A stretch of DNA of 64,000 nucleotides from Leadbetterella lacustris. Lineage in GTDB: Bacteria > Bacteroidota > Bacteroidia > Cytophagales > Spirosomataceae. The stretch spans positions 124,001 through 188,000 of the forward strand of contig OZ248455.1 in NCBI GenBank assembly GCA_965234335.1. The letters run 5' to 3'. This document shows positions 36,661 through 44,112 of this stretch, in pieces; within the stretch, counting starts at the first letter, position 1; the number at the start of each line of letters is the position of its first letter. The notes beneath the pieces are model-generated. The model was not told where the DNA came from and searched no databases. It was given only the letters and a program-made list of their open reading frames with translations. A program made the translations under genes and the position numbers.

Positions 36661-36741
36661 GGTGTGAAATACGGTTGGCTTTCATGGAATAAGTTTTAAA
36701 AAAAGCTGTATGGATGAAGTAACGTAGTAGTCTTTAATGTG

Positions 36742-36909
36742 TTATATTGTTATAATAGCAAAGGCTTTGAGCAGCCAAACTATGACAGCCACTACCACCA
36801 CAAAATTTAGTATTTTCTTTATCTTACCGTCCATAGGCAAATAATTATTCACCAACCAAAGCAAAAAACCAATTACAATAACAACGATAAGAATATTTAA
36901 AATGGGCAT
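36742..36909 (-). CDS. Thivi_2564 family membrane protein
   Basis: From the ATG at 36909 the 55-residue product reads MPILNILIVVIVIGFLLWLV, then 'NNYLPMDGKIKKILNFVVVV' and 'AVIVWLLKAFAIITI': two helices around 'LPMDGKIKKILN', the diagnostic core of the Thivi_2564 family. The longer open frame to 36936 is less likely because the ATG at 36909 sits 54 nt after the stress element, the usual distance at the other six sites. Role: unknown stress-linked membrane protein. Confidence 0.8.
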   Translation of the reverse strand: MPILNILIVVIVIGFLLWLVNNYLPMDGKIKKILNFVVVVAVIVWLLKAFAIITI

Positions 36910-36962
36910 GTTTACAAGGGGTTTATGATACATCAAAGGTAGTGGACAAGCAGGCTTGCTGT

Positions 36963-36999
36963 GTTACAGAATTCTAAGCATGCCTTACATCTTTCACAC
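36963..36999 (-). promoter_or_regulatory. Stress-island bipartite element, site 6 (Thivi_2564-dps-mla unit)
   Basis: On the minus strand GTGTGAAA (36992-36999), 23 bp, TGTAAC (36963-36968). One mismatch at the last base of the upstream block. It lies 54 nt before the ATG at 36909 and directly after the stop of the FMN reductase gene. Confidence 0.75.
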
Positions 37000-37001
37000 C
37001 T

Positions 37002-37559
37002 TTAGCCTATGTTTTTGTCGGCTTTTATGCACCAAAATAGTTCTTTTAAGAATGCTTCGGTGAGTGGTTCGCTGATGTTTTTATGCAAGCTAGTGCCTTC
37101 GCTGTCGTAGTTTTTTTCGATATTTGGAACCGAGAATTGTTCGGTTACGGTCCAAGTTTTCATTTTCCAGAGCGAAAACTGTAAGGAAACTAAGGCCTGA
37201 GACCCAGCAAATGGGCCGTTAGAAACTGTCACAATTCCGACGGGTTTATGCCGCCACTCATCATAAAGAACGTCAATCGCATTTTTAAGGCTTGCTGGAT
37301 AACCACCGTTATATTCAGGTGTGACGATAATCACGCCTTCCGAAGAGTTTATTTTTTCGGCAAAGTCTAGTATTTTTTTAGATGGACTTTCTTGCTTTTT
37401 TAACGTTTCATTGAATATCGGGAAGTCGTACACTTTTAAGTCAAGGATACTGGCATTGGCCAGGAAATTTTCATTCAGATAGTTTAAGAAATATAAAGCT
37501 AGTCGGTGGCTTTTTCTGTCAGGTCTGATACTTGATGAAACGATGGATATGTTAAACAT
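37002..37559 (-). CDS. NADPH-dependent FMN reductase family protein
   Basis: A 185-residue flavodoxin-fold reductase. The phosphate-binding start 'NISIVSSSIRPDRKSHRLA' and the FMN loop 'VTPEYNGGYPASLKNAIDVL' are family signatures. It transfers electrons from NAD(P)H to flavin or quinone-like substrates, commonly for oxidative stress defence. It lies alone between a large hairpin (37663-37715) and element site 6; no promoter was recognised. Confidence 0.85.
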   Translation of the reverse strand: MFNISIVSSSIRPDRKSHRLALYFLNYLNENFLANASILDLKVYDFPIFNETLKKQESPSKKILDFAEKINSSEGVIIVTPEYNGGYPASLKNAIDVLYDEWRHKPVGIVTVSNGPFAGSQALVSLQFSLWKMKTWTVTEQFSVPNIEKNYDSEGTSLHKNISEPLTEAFLKELFWCIKADKNIG

Positions 37560-37662
37560 TGTTTGTTAGAATTAAAATTTTGAGGTTTAGCTGTATACTA
37601 CTCTTGTGGTGTTTTTGAAGGAGCTAGTTTAAATTGACTACAAGGCCTATTTTTAAAGAAAA

Positions 37663-37715
37663 GCAGACACACAGTACAAAGAATCTTTTCAAGATAGCTC
37701 ATTTTATGTGTCTGC
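37663..37715 (-). terminator. Candidate terminator after the BON gene
   Basis: A 9-bp stem (37663-37671 with 37707-37715) around a 35-nt loop that contains a smaller hairpin. On the minus strand it is followed by TTTTCTTT. It lies 43 nt after the stop of the BON gene. The long loop makes it less certain than the others. Confidence 0.5.
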
Positions 37716-37757
37716 ATCTTCAAATTAGCGTGTGTGGCTAGTAGCTATTTATTAAAA

Positions 37758-38432
37758 TCAAGATACATAATCGTATTCAAATACAACTTCCAGTTGGTTA
37801 TCCACTGCCCACACTCCGGGTGCACTCCAAGCCATTCGAGCGGCTTCGTCTTTTTGATACCACGACGACACATTGCCCGAAAGCGTTACTCGGTGGTCCA
37901 TTACGGCCACTTCGATATTTTCGTTTTTTACAGACCAGTTTCTTTTCAGTGCTGCCTCTATATCGTTTTTCTCTATCTTGTTATCAGCCTCTAGTTTTAT
38001 GGTAATATTGTTGGTTACGCCTTTTATGCCTGTCATGTCTTTGATGGCATTTTTGGCTTCTTCACGCTGATAGTTCCAGTTGGTTTCTCCGTCAAGGGTT
38101 ATCCAGCCGTTTTCTACTTTTACATGAATTTTGTCATCGGGTAGTTGCCAGTTCCACTTGTAAGCGTGAACTATCTCTTTGGCTATGTCGTTGTCATCGT
38201 GTTTTGCCCAGTCGGTGTTAAATTTCACCTCGATTTTCTCTACCACCGCTTTTACGCCTTTTATGTGCTTGGCTGCATTTTCTGCTTGTATTTTTTTAGC
38301 GTAGTTGTCTACCGTGCCCGTTAGGGTCACTATGCCATCATGTACCACTACGCCAATTTCGGCCGCATGCAGTTTCGGTTCCCATTTGATAGCATCTTGT
38401 ACCTCTTTTTGAAGATCCTCGTTAGATTTCAT
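37758..38432 (-). CDS. Protein with three BON domains
   Basis: A 224-residue protein made of three BON (OsmY-type) modules at ~1-70, ~75-145 and ~150-220. Each has 'V.DGIVTLTGTVDNYAKK', 'VENGWITLDGETNWNYQR' or 'VMDHRVTLSGNVSSWYQK' followed by an 'A......V..V.N.I.V' half. No signal peptide, so probably cytoplasmic, unlike periplasmic OsmY. BON domains bind phospholipid surfaces and are osmotic-stress linked. It is a single-gene unit with element site 7 upstream and a candidate terminator downstream. Confidence 0.9.
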   Translation of the reverse strand: MKSNEDLQKEVQDAIKWEPKLHAAEIGVVVHDGIVTLTGTVDNYAKKIQAENAAKHIKGVKAVVEKIEVKFNTDWAKHDDNDIAKEIVHAYKWNWQLPDDKIHVKVENGWITLDGETNWNYQREEAKNAIKDMTGIKGVTNNITIKLEADNKIEKNDIEAALKRNWSVKNENIEVAVMDHRVTLSGNVSSWYQKDEAARMAWSAPGVWAVDNQLEVVFEYDYVS

Positions 38433-38497
38433 TTTTTGTGTTTGTTATTTTGAAAGAATTTTGATTGTGTAAAGGTGGGTATATTGACCATGAGGTC

Positions 38498-38534
38498 GTT
38501 GTAAAATATTGGATAGGATTTATAAAATTCACAC
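38498..38534 (-). promoter_or_regulatory. Stress-island bipartite element, site 7 (BON protein)
   Basis: On the minus strand GTGTGAAT (38527-38534), 23 bp, TACAAC (38498-38503). One mismatch in the downstream block. It lies 66 nt before the BON ATG and marks the upstream edge of the island. Confidence 0.75.
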
Positions 38535-39021
38535 TTGACAAAATTAATAAACGTTTAATAGCTTTTTCGGCCCTTTTCGAGTGTTTTTTGCTTTTGTTAC
38601 CAGCCGTTTTTAGCCCGGTTTTTTTAAGAGTTTATCAAATGAAATTCGTAGTGCAATTTTCAAAAAGTCCTTGGGGTTGGTTTTGAGCGAGGGCGAACTT
38701 TTTCTGTAACTCACTGATATATTGCCCTCTATTCGAGATGTTTCGTAGGATATTTCGAAGTGAGATCATGTGGTTTTTCAATCCTGCTATGCTGTGTTTC
38801 CAGCAATGTTTTGGTGTCAAGCAAGTTTCATTAGCAAAATACTACCTTGTCCGTATTTGGTGATTATTCTTCTCTGACCTCCCGAAATTAAAAGAAAATC
38901 TCATTATTCCCAAAAAGTCATTTTCTTACAAATGAAATGTTAAGAGTCCGGAAATGCTCGATTTGTTGTGCAACGTCTTAGTTTTAAAATATATCTTTCA
39001 GAAAATTTTTACCTTTTACAA
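38535..39021. other. Gene-poor stretch at the island edge
   Basis: No convincing gene. A 61-codon minus-strand frame (38635-38820) has a plausible helical sequence ('ISELQKKFALAQNQPQGL') but no recognisable family and no start context. It could be a transposase or gene remnant. The rest is AT-rich without repeats or hairpins that I could see. Confidence 0.4.
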
Positions 39022-39298
39022 ATGAAACGAATTCTTGTTGGAGAATTGTTGGTTTTGATTCTTTCGTTGAGCTTTTTTGCCGGTTTTTATGGCTGCAGGC
39101 ACTATTAGTAGGTAAGGCTAGTCAACGCCTCAACTGTACGGCTAGACTTGCACAAGACTGCACCACGGCTCTAATAGAAATTACCAACACATCAGTAGCA
39201 GCAGATATAACAACCACTATCAATATTCGTACTCTGAAAGAAATGGTATTAGATTAATCAACGACAACCAAAGAAGGGGAAGTCGGGTCTGGAGGTGA
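39022..39298 (+). pseudogene. Possible decayed small lipoprotein gene
   Basis: An ATG at 39022 starts MKRILVGELLVLILSLSFFA and reaches a lipobox-like 'GFYGC' before a stop a few codons later. Beyond it another frame continues with 'SRYNNHYQYSYSERNG' and ends 'RRGSRVWR' at 39298, a Y/R/W-rich tail like the small envelope lipoproteins in this island. Frame changes and stops make this a tentative call. A very short intact peptide is the alternative. Confidence 0.25.
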
Positions 39299-39341
39299 GT
39301 GATGGATTTTATGTGGTTTTAACAAATTAGACAAAAAAAAA

Positions 39342-39357
39342 CAGAGATAATTCTCTG
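39342..39357 (-). terminator. Terminator after the Dabb-like gene
   Basis: A 6-bp perfect stem (CAGAGA with TCTCTG, 4-nt loop) with nine A residues to its left and a T-rich run to its right, so it can act in both directions. On the minus strand it is 31 nt after the stop at 39389. Confidence 0.65.
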
Positions 39358-39388
39358 CTTTTTCGTTTTCTTATACCCTAAAACCTTC

Positions 39389-39790
39389 CTACTTAATATC
39401 TGCGTTCAAAACAAATTCAGTCCTCCAGTTATATTTATGCCTTCCTACAAATTTTTTGTAAGAATCGCTTTTGATAAATTTGGCAATATCTTCTTCTGTT
39501 TTGAAGGTTAAATAGTGCATTACATCGAAATCAGGCTTTTGATTGCCTTTACCCACTGTGTATCCAGCTGTATAATTAACAATTTCTTTTGATGTCTTCT
39601 TCAAGTCTAAAAAATCACCAATGTGTTTGTCCACTTGGTCTTTCGGTGTGTTTTCGTTGAATTTGTAACAAATTACCATTTGTTTCTTCACTTTTGCCGG
39701 TCCAAACGCCACACTCCAAACAAACATTGTACCTAAGAAAGTACCGAATAATACGGCCGGGACTAAATACTTTATCAATCTCTTGTTCAT
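39389..39790 (-). CDS. Membrane-anchored protein with Dabb-like domain
   Basis: A 133-residue protein. An N-terminal signal or anchor ('LVPAVLFGTFLGTMFVWSVAF') is followed by a ~100-residue alpha/beta domain with a ferredoxin-like, Dabb-type order: 'KKQMVICYKFNENTPKDQVD' ... 'VNYTAGYTVG' ... 'DFDVMHYLTFKTEEDIAKFIKS' ... 'YKKFVGRH'. Dabb (stress-responsive A/B barrel) proteins are small dimers of varied function; the match is by pattern and not certain. It is single-gene, with a TATATTTG box at 39822-39829 and a terminator downstream. Confidence 0.6.
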   Translation of the reverse strand: MNKRLIKYLVPAVLFGTFLGTMFVWSVAFGPAKVKKQMVICYKFNENTPKDQVDKHIGDFLDLKKTSKEIVNYTAGYTVGKGNQKPDFDVMHYLTFKTEEDIAKFIKSDSYKKFVGRHKYNWRTEFVLNADIK

Positions 39791-39821
39791 TACGCTTCCG
39801 AATTTTATTTTGTTATCGATA

Positions 39822-39829
39822 CAAATATA
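39822..39829 (-). promoter_or_regulatory. Candidate -7 box for the Dabb-like gene
   Basis: TATATTTG on the minus strand, 31 nt before the ATG at 39790, matches the Bacteroidota TAnnTTTG element. The -33 element is not clear in the AT-rich upstream sequence. Confidence 0.4.
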
Positions 39830-39839
39830 ACAAATATTT

Positions 39840-40192
39840 TATCAAATTGTTGTATTATTTTTAGAGAAAAAATAACGATTGTAAGAGTAGTTATGATTAC
39901 GCAGAATATAATTTTGCTTCATGCCTATTGCTCGAAAGATTTTTTGTTGAATTCGGGGTAAGGATTTTTCTATTTTTCGTGATTGTAGGATTTGATTTTA
40001 ATGGAATTTCTCAGAATAATGTATTTTTTCGAAATGAGAGGTTTCGGTTTTGGGCATTGGTCTTTCAAAAAACGTATTTTGGGCTTGAAAGAGGTTGAAA
40101 TTAGAAGGCTCAAGTTTTCCAAATATAATTTTGAAATTTTTTTTGTAAAATATTGCTAATCAGTAGCTAAATTTTCTTTTTATGAAACTTTG
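39840..40192. other. AT-rich intergenic stretch, nothing recognised
   Basis: About 350 bp between the divergent side of the Dabb-like gene and the thioredoxin terminator. Only short frames with frequent stops; no repeats or hairpins seen. Confidence 0.5.
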
Positions 40193-40232
40193 ACACAAAA
40201 AAAGCAGGTGCTGCCATCTGCTTTTTTTGTGT
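40193..40232 (-). terminator. Strong terminator after thioredoxin
   Basis: A 15-bp perfect stem (40193-40207 with 40218-40232) and a 10-nt loop; the stem includes a seven-base A/T tract, so it can act in both directions. It lies 13 nt after the thioredoxin stop. Confidence 0.85.
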
Positions 40233-40245
40233 GTTTTCGGAATTC

Positions 40246-40548
40246 TTAGTTCAAGAAACCATTCATAACTTGTTTTAGTTGAGACAACTGCAACACGCCA
40301 GACTGTCTCCATTTTTGTTGTCCGTCTTTAAAAACCATCATAGTTGGAACACCAGAAATGTTATATTTTCGCTGCAAAGCCGGGTTTTTATCGATGTCTA
40401 TTTTTATGATTCTAATTTTATCCCCCATTTCGCCAGCCAATTGTTTCAAAATCGGTGCCAAGGCCTTGCATGGTCCGCACCATTCGGCAGAAAAATCTAT
40501 CAAAACAGGTTTTTCTGATTGTATCAATTCATCAAAACTTCCAGTCAT
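40246..40548 (-). CDS. trxA: Thioredoxin
   Basis: A 100-residue thioredoxin. Active site WCGPC at residues 23-27, cis-proline loop 'SGVPTMMVF' and 'KIDIDKNPALQRKYNI' before it. No signal peptide, so a cytoplasmic disulfide reductase. It is slightly shorter than E. coli TrxA. It follows the DUF983 gene by 8 nt in one operon, whose promoter region carries the 41008-41027 palindrome. Confidence 0.9.
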   Translation of the reverse strand: MTGSFDELIQSEKPVLIDFSAEWCGPCKALAPILKQLAGEMGDKIRIIKIDIDKNPALQRKYNISGVPTMMVFKDGQQKWRQSGVLQLSQLKQVMNGFLN

Positions 40549-40556
40549 TTTTATAT

Positions 40557-40940
40557 TTATTTAATTGTATCTTTTTTATCAGGATCATAACCTATCATAA
40601 TCATTAGCCACAAGGAGCGAGACATGCGGTAAATCCACCTCACCAAGGTAAATGTAATGAGCAAATAGACTATTATATAATATCTCCAATCATATTTTTC
40701 TTCAAAAAACATGTAGTAACCCACAGTGGCAGTTACGAAAAGGGCGATATTGAGCATGTAAGAAATGTACATTGCACCATAGAAGAAACCCACTTCTTTT
40801 TCATATTTAAGTCCACAGTTTGAGCAGTTTTTGTGCATGTTGAAAATGCCTTTGAATGAAAACAGATTATCTCTGTCGTACAATTCACCTTGGCCACACC
40901 TGGGACATTTCATTTTTACTGCTGAACCTAACTTGCCCAT
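40557..40940 (-). CDS. DUF983 zinc-ribbon membrane protein
   Basis: A 127-residue protein. N-terminal zinc ribbon with Cys12, Cys15 ('KCPRCGQGEL'), Cys39 and Cys42 ('NCSNCGLKY'), followed by two membrane helices ('MYISYMLNIALFVTATVGYY' and 'YYIIVYLLITFTLVRWIY') and a short tail. This is the DUF983 architecture, function unknown. It is cotranscribed with thioredoxin, and divergent to the molybdopterin oxidoreductase gene. Confidence 0.85.
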   Translation of the reverse strand: MGKLGSAVKMKCPRCGQGELYDRDNLFSFKGIFNMHKNCSNCGLKYEKEVGFFYGAMYISYMLNIALFVTATVGYYMFFEEKYDWRYYIIVYLLITFTLVRWIYRMSRSLWLMIMIGYDPDKKDTIK

Positions 40941-41007
40941 TTGTTTATTTGTTTTTACATTTAAATACCCTTGTTCTTTTAGACTCGGGCAATTTTGCTT
41001 GATTAAT

Positions 41008-41027
41008 ATATGAACATATATTCATAT
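41008..41027. promoter_or_regulatory. 20-bp palindromic operator candidate in a divergent promoter region
   Basis: ATATGAA, six bases (CATATA), TTCATAT: perfect 7-bp arms midway between the divergent DUF983-thioredoxin and molybdopterin-oxidoreductase genes. Its AT-rich dyad form resembles ArsR/SmtB-type operators. No regulator gene lies in the neighbourhood. Confidence 0.5.
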
Positions 41028-41096
41028 TAAAAAATTCATTTCTAACAAAACTTTTTGGTCTTGGGTTTGGTAGTATATTTATACAAATACTCAGAC

Positions 41097-41783
41097 ATGC
41101 AAGAAAAATTAGATAGAATCATAGAAGCCAGAATGAAATTGAAGGCCAGGTTTGAGGAGAAAATCAAACTTTCGCCTTCGATATCGGATGATAAACCAAT
41201 GGGCAAAGGTCCGATAAATAGGCATGGAATGCCGCAGACGCCTGTGGGGCAAACTTTGACAGAGAAATGGCCGGTTTTGGACTTGGGTTATCACCCAACA
41301 GTGGAGCTGCAAAATTGGCGACTAAAGATTGATGGTGCCGTGGAGAATCCAGTCACCCTAACTTGGGACGATTTTATGGCTATGCCGCAAACCGATGATG
41401 TAAGCGATTTTCATTGCGTAACTACTTGGTCAAAGCTAGATATGCCTTGGCGTGGCGTAAGTCTGCTGGATTTGGCGGCTTTGGTGATGCCAAACTCATC
41501 AGCTACACATGTAATGTGCTATGGATATGACACATACACGACTAATTTATCTATCGAAGAAGCATTGAAGTCTGATGTTTTGCTTGTGCATACGGTTTAT
41601 GGAGAACCGTTGTCCAAAGAACATGGCGGACCAGTGCGTATGATTACACCACAGCTTTATGCTTGGAAAGGTTCTAAGTGGATAAAAAGAATAGAGTTTT
41701 TGGAGAAAAACCAAAAAGGTTTTTGGGAGGAGAGAGGTTACTCCAATACGGCGTATCCTTGGAGGAATGATCGTTATTCGTGA
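41097..41783 (+). CDS. YedY-like (SUOX family) molybdopterin oxidoreductase
   Basis: A frame opens at a TTG at 41055, but the ATG at 41097 leaves room for the promoter and is preferred; 228 residues. Molybdopterin-binding oxidoreductase fold of the sulfite oxidase/YedY type: 'GMPQTPVGQTLTEKWPVLDLG', truncated to 'TLTEKWPVLDLG'; 'WDDFMAMP'; Mo-ligand Cys107 in 'DFHCVTTWS'; 'WRGVSLLDL'; and 'HGGPVRMITPQLYAWKGSKW'. No Tat signal, so cytoplasmic, unlike YedY (MsrP). A role in sulfoxide or sulfite chemistry is inferred from the family. Confidence 0.85.
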   Translation: MQEKLDRIIEARMKLKARFEEKIKLSPSISDDKPMGKGPINRHGMPQTPVGQTLTEKWPVLDLGYHPTVELQNWRLKIDGAVENPVTLTWDDFMAMPQTDDVSDFHCVTTWSKLDMPWRGVSLLDLAALVMPNSSATHVMCYGYDTYTTNLSIEEALKSDVLLVHTVYGEPLSKEHGGPVRMITPQLYAWKGSKWIKRIEFLEKNQKGFWEERGYSNTAYPWRNDRYS

Positions 41784-41879
41784 GGGGAAACTGTGAAAAG
41801 TTTCAACACAGGTCGCACAGCGTTTTTTGACTCACGTTGCGTTTTGGAGTTTCACTGAGTTTTTCGCTTCGCTCATTTT

Positions 41880-41907
41880 CCTTGCGTCTTCCCGTCTTTG
41901 CGGTTAA
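41880..41907 (-). repeat. Dispersed AACCGC-type repeat (inverted copy)
   Basis: CTTGCGTCTTCCCGTCTTTG followed by CGGTTAA is the reverse of the AACCGCAAAGACG pattern found at 57465-57490. It lies in the 171-bp gap between the convergent oxidoreductase and kinase genes, with a GTTTCACTGAG segment just before it. See the finding on this family. Confidence 0.6.
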
Positions 41908-41954
41908 AAACTATGCTATCTATGTTTCTATGTGTTTAAATTATAACTGTGTTA

Positions 41955-42797
41955 TTAAAAAATATTATCATGAAATTTCACCAATTCCTCTATAGGTTTT
42001 TCTATGATTTTTGAGACTTTAAGTCCATGTTCAGAGCACACCTTTTCGAGGATTTCTGCATAATAAAAAGCCACCGAGCCAATGAAACCAAGCGGCATTT
42101 GAGTGATATTTGGATATTTGAGTAAGTATTTTTTTAAAAATGCTTCAAAAGAGCTGTTGATTAAGGCTTGACAGTACGGTTCGTGGTTGTTTTCGTATAA
42201 AAAGTAGGAGTAGCTCGCAAAATACCTGTTCGGTTTGTCTTCTTTGTAGGCCTTTGTCAGAACTTCTGTCCTTTCAATGCTACCATATTTTTTCTCAAAT
42301 ATTCCTCGTATGTTTTCGGGCATTTCTTTGTGTAAGTAATCGAGCATCAGTAGTTTTCCGAGGTGTCCACCCGAGCCTTCGTCACCTAACCAAAAGCCGA
42401 GAGGAGGAATTTGAAATTCGATTTTCTGGCCGTTCCAATGGCAGGAGTTGGAACCTGTGCCGAGAATACATGCAATGCCAGTGGTATTTCCGAAAAGAGC
42501 CCGAGCTGCCGCAACAACATCGGAATAGGTGTAAATATCGGTGTTATAGCCCAAAGTTTTAAGAATTCCTTCTTTTATAATGGCGGATTTTGAGTCATCA
42601 GTTATGCCCGTGCCATAAAAATGTATTTTATCAATTTTGGTTGCCTTAAATGGGCTAAAATGTGGTGCTATTTCTTCGGAAATTTGCTCAGAACTTACAA
42701 AATAGGGGTTCAGTCCGATGGTTTCGAAACTATGCTTGTTGTCGTTAAGGAGTCTCCAGTCTGTTTTTGTTGAGCCACTTTCTGCTATTAATATCAT
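41955..42797 (-). CDS. N-acetylglucosamine kinase-like (BadF/BadG ATPase family) protein
   Basis: I start at the ATG at 42797, giving 'MILIAESGSTKTDWRLL', the family's phosphate-1 loop; an upstream extension would overlap the divergent M16 gene. The protein is 280 residues of the ASKHA fold: 'GTGITDD', 'DVVAAARALFG', 'ILGTGSNSCHW' (phosphate-2) and 'GFWLGDEGSGGHLGK' (conserved Gly-Asp-Glu-Gly). GlcNAc kinases feed amino sugars from peptidoglycan turnover to GlcNAc-6-P. The sugar is predicted by family only. Confidence 0.8.
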   Translation of the reverse strand: MILIAESGSTKTDWRLLNDNKHSFETIGLNPYFVSSEQISEEIAPHFSPFKATKIDKIHFYGTGITDDSKSAIIKEGILKTLGYNTDIYTYSDVVAAARALFGNTTGIACILGTGSNSCHWNGQKIEFQIPPLGFWLGDEGSGGHLGKLLMLDYLHKEMPENIRGIFEKKYGSIERTEVLTKAYKEDKPNRYFASYSYFLYENNHEPYCQALINSSFEAFLKKYLLKYPNITQMPLGFIGSVAFYYAEILEKVCSEHGLKVSKIIEKPIEELVKFHDNIF

Positions 42798-42820
42798 CTG
42801 CTTTCTTATGTTTTTCTTTG

Positions 42821-42828
42821 TACCTTTG
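42821..42828 (+). promoter_or_regulatory. -7 box of the M16 peptidase promoter
   Basis: TACCTTTG, a full match to TAnnTTTG, 31 nt before the ATG at 42860. It also supports starting the divergent kinase at 42797. Confidence 0.6.
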
Positions 42829-42859
42829 TGGTTGTTTTTAGTGAAATCGAATACGAATA

Positions 42860-44086
42860 ATGTCTGAATATCAATTGTATACTTTGCCAAATGGCATTAG
42901 AATTGCCCATAAGCAGGTTTCAAATACAAAAATAGTGCACTGTGGCATAATGCTTGACATTGGTAGTCGCGACGAAAAACCGCATCAAGCTGGCCTTGCC
43001 CATTTTTGGGAACACATGGCCTTCAAAGGTACAAAAAAACGCAAAGCATACCATATAATTAATAGCCTAGAGGCAGTGGGAGGGGAGTTAAATGCTTACA
43101 CTACCAAGGAAAAAATCTGTTTTTATGCCTCTATTCTTGATCATCATTTTGAGAAAGCCATAGATTTGCTTACAGATATTACGTTCAATAGCGTTTTTCC
43201 AGAGAAACAACTGGAGGTAGAACGAGGTGTAATTTTGGAGGAAATGGCCATGTATCTCGACTCGCCCGAAGATGCCATTCAAGATGAGTTTGATACGGTG
43301 GTTTTTCCGAATCATCAATTAGGCGTAAATATATTGGGTACTACCGATAGCGTTAAGGGTTTTTCTAGGGAAGATTTTCAAACATTTATTGACGAAAACC
43401 TTGATACCGAGAAAATCATCGTATCGGTGGTAGGGAATCTTAATTTTAAGAAAGTTGTGAAAGTGGCAGAAAAGTTTTTGAGTGAAATACCTGTCAAGAG
43501 AAGTACTAGAGTACGGACTTCGCCCATTGAATATTTTGCGAAAGATGAAGTGATTGAAAAAAACAACAATCAGGCCCATGTAGCCATTGGTCGTCCGTCT
43601 TTTGCTTTGAATCACCCGAGTCGCCTGCCATTTTTTGCATTGGTGAATTTGCTCGGCGGACCGGGGATGAATAGCAGATTTAATCTAAGTCTTAGAGAAA
43701 AACATGGTTTGGTGTATCAGATTGAGGCCGGTTATACTTCGTATTATGATACGGGTATGTTTGCGATTTTCTTTGGAACGGACCCTCAAAATCTGAACAA
43801 ATCGCTCAAATTGATAGACAAAGAATTGTTTAATCTCAAAAATAAATCTTTGGGTCAAATACAATTAAAAACATTAAAAGAGCAACTAAAGGGCCAACTT
43901 GCTATGTCGGAAGAAAGTAAACAAGGCTATATGTTGATGATGGCCAAGAGTTTGCTGGATTTAGACAAGGTAGAGCCCATTTCAAAGATTTTTGAAGATA
44001 TCGACAAAATCACAAACCCAGTACTGTTGGATTTGGCCAACGAAATGTTCGATGACAAAATGCTTTCGAAGTTGATATTTAAATAA
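42860..44086 (+). CDS. M16 family zinc metallopeptidase
   Basis: A 408-residue insulinase/processing-peptidase-like protein. The inverted zinc motif HxxEH is His48-Phe-Trp-Glu51-His52 in 'GLAHFWEHMAFKGT', and the third ligand is probably Glu128 in 'VILEEMAMY'. The second half has the R/Y pair region 'LREKHGLVYQIEAGY'. No signal peptide, so cytoplasmic. It is a single protein and not a tandem PqqL-like pair. It has its own TACCTTTG promoter and a terminator-like hairpin at 44090-44112. Confidence 0.9.
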   Translation: MSEYQLYTLPNGIRIAHKQVSNTKIVHCGIMLDIGSRDEKPHQAGLAHFWEHMAFKGTKKRKAYHIINSLEAVGGELNAYTTKEKICFYASILDHHFEKAIDLLTDITFNSVFPEKQLEVERGVILEEMAMYLDSPEDAIQDEFDTVVFPNHQLGVNILGTTDSVKGFSREDFQTFIDENLDTEKIIVSVVGNLNFKKVVKVAEKFLSEIPVKRSTRVRTSPIEYFAKDEVIEKNNNQAHVAIGRPSFALNHPSRLPFFALVNLLGGPGMNSRFNLSLREKHGLVYQIEAGYTSYYDTGMFAIFFGTDPQNLNKSLKLIDKELFNLKNKSLGQIQLKTLKEQLKGQLAMSEESKQGYMLMMAKSLLDLDKVEPISKIFEDIDKITNPVLLDLANEMFDDKMLSKLIFK

Positions 44087-44089
44087 AAA

Positions 44090-44112
44090 AAGACGACCAT
44101 TTAGGCCGTCTT
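44090..44112 (+). terminator. Terminator after the M16 gene
   Basis: An 8-9-bp stem with one mismatch (AAGACG...CGTCTT) and a 5-nt loop, 3 nt after the stop codon. The T-run that follows is interrupted (TAGTGGTTTTGTTTT). Confidence 0.55.

Noticed and set aside
38635..38820. 61-codon minus-strand frame as a transposase fragment
   Set aside because: No DDE or HUH motif and no inverted repeats; the resemblance was too weak to call.
42798..42890. N-terminal extension of the GlcNAc kinase-like gene
   Set aside because: It would run through the M16 promoter and start codon; the ATG at 42797 begins exactly at the family's phosphate loop.
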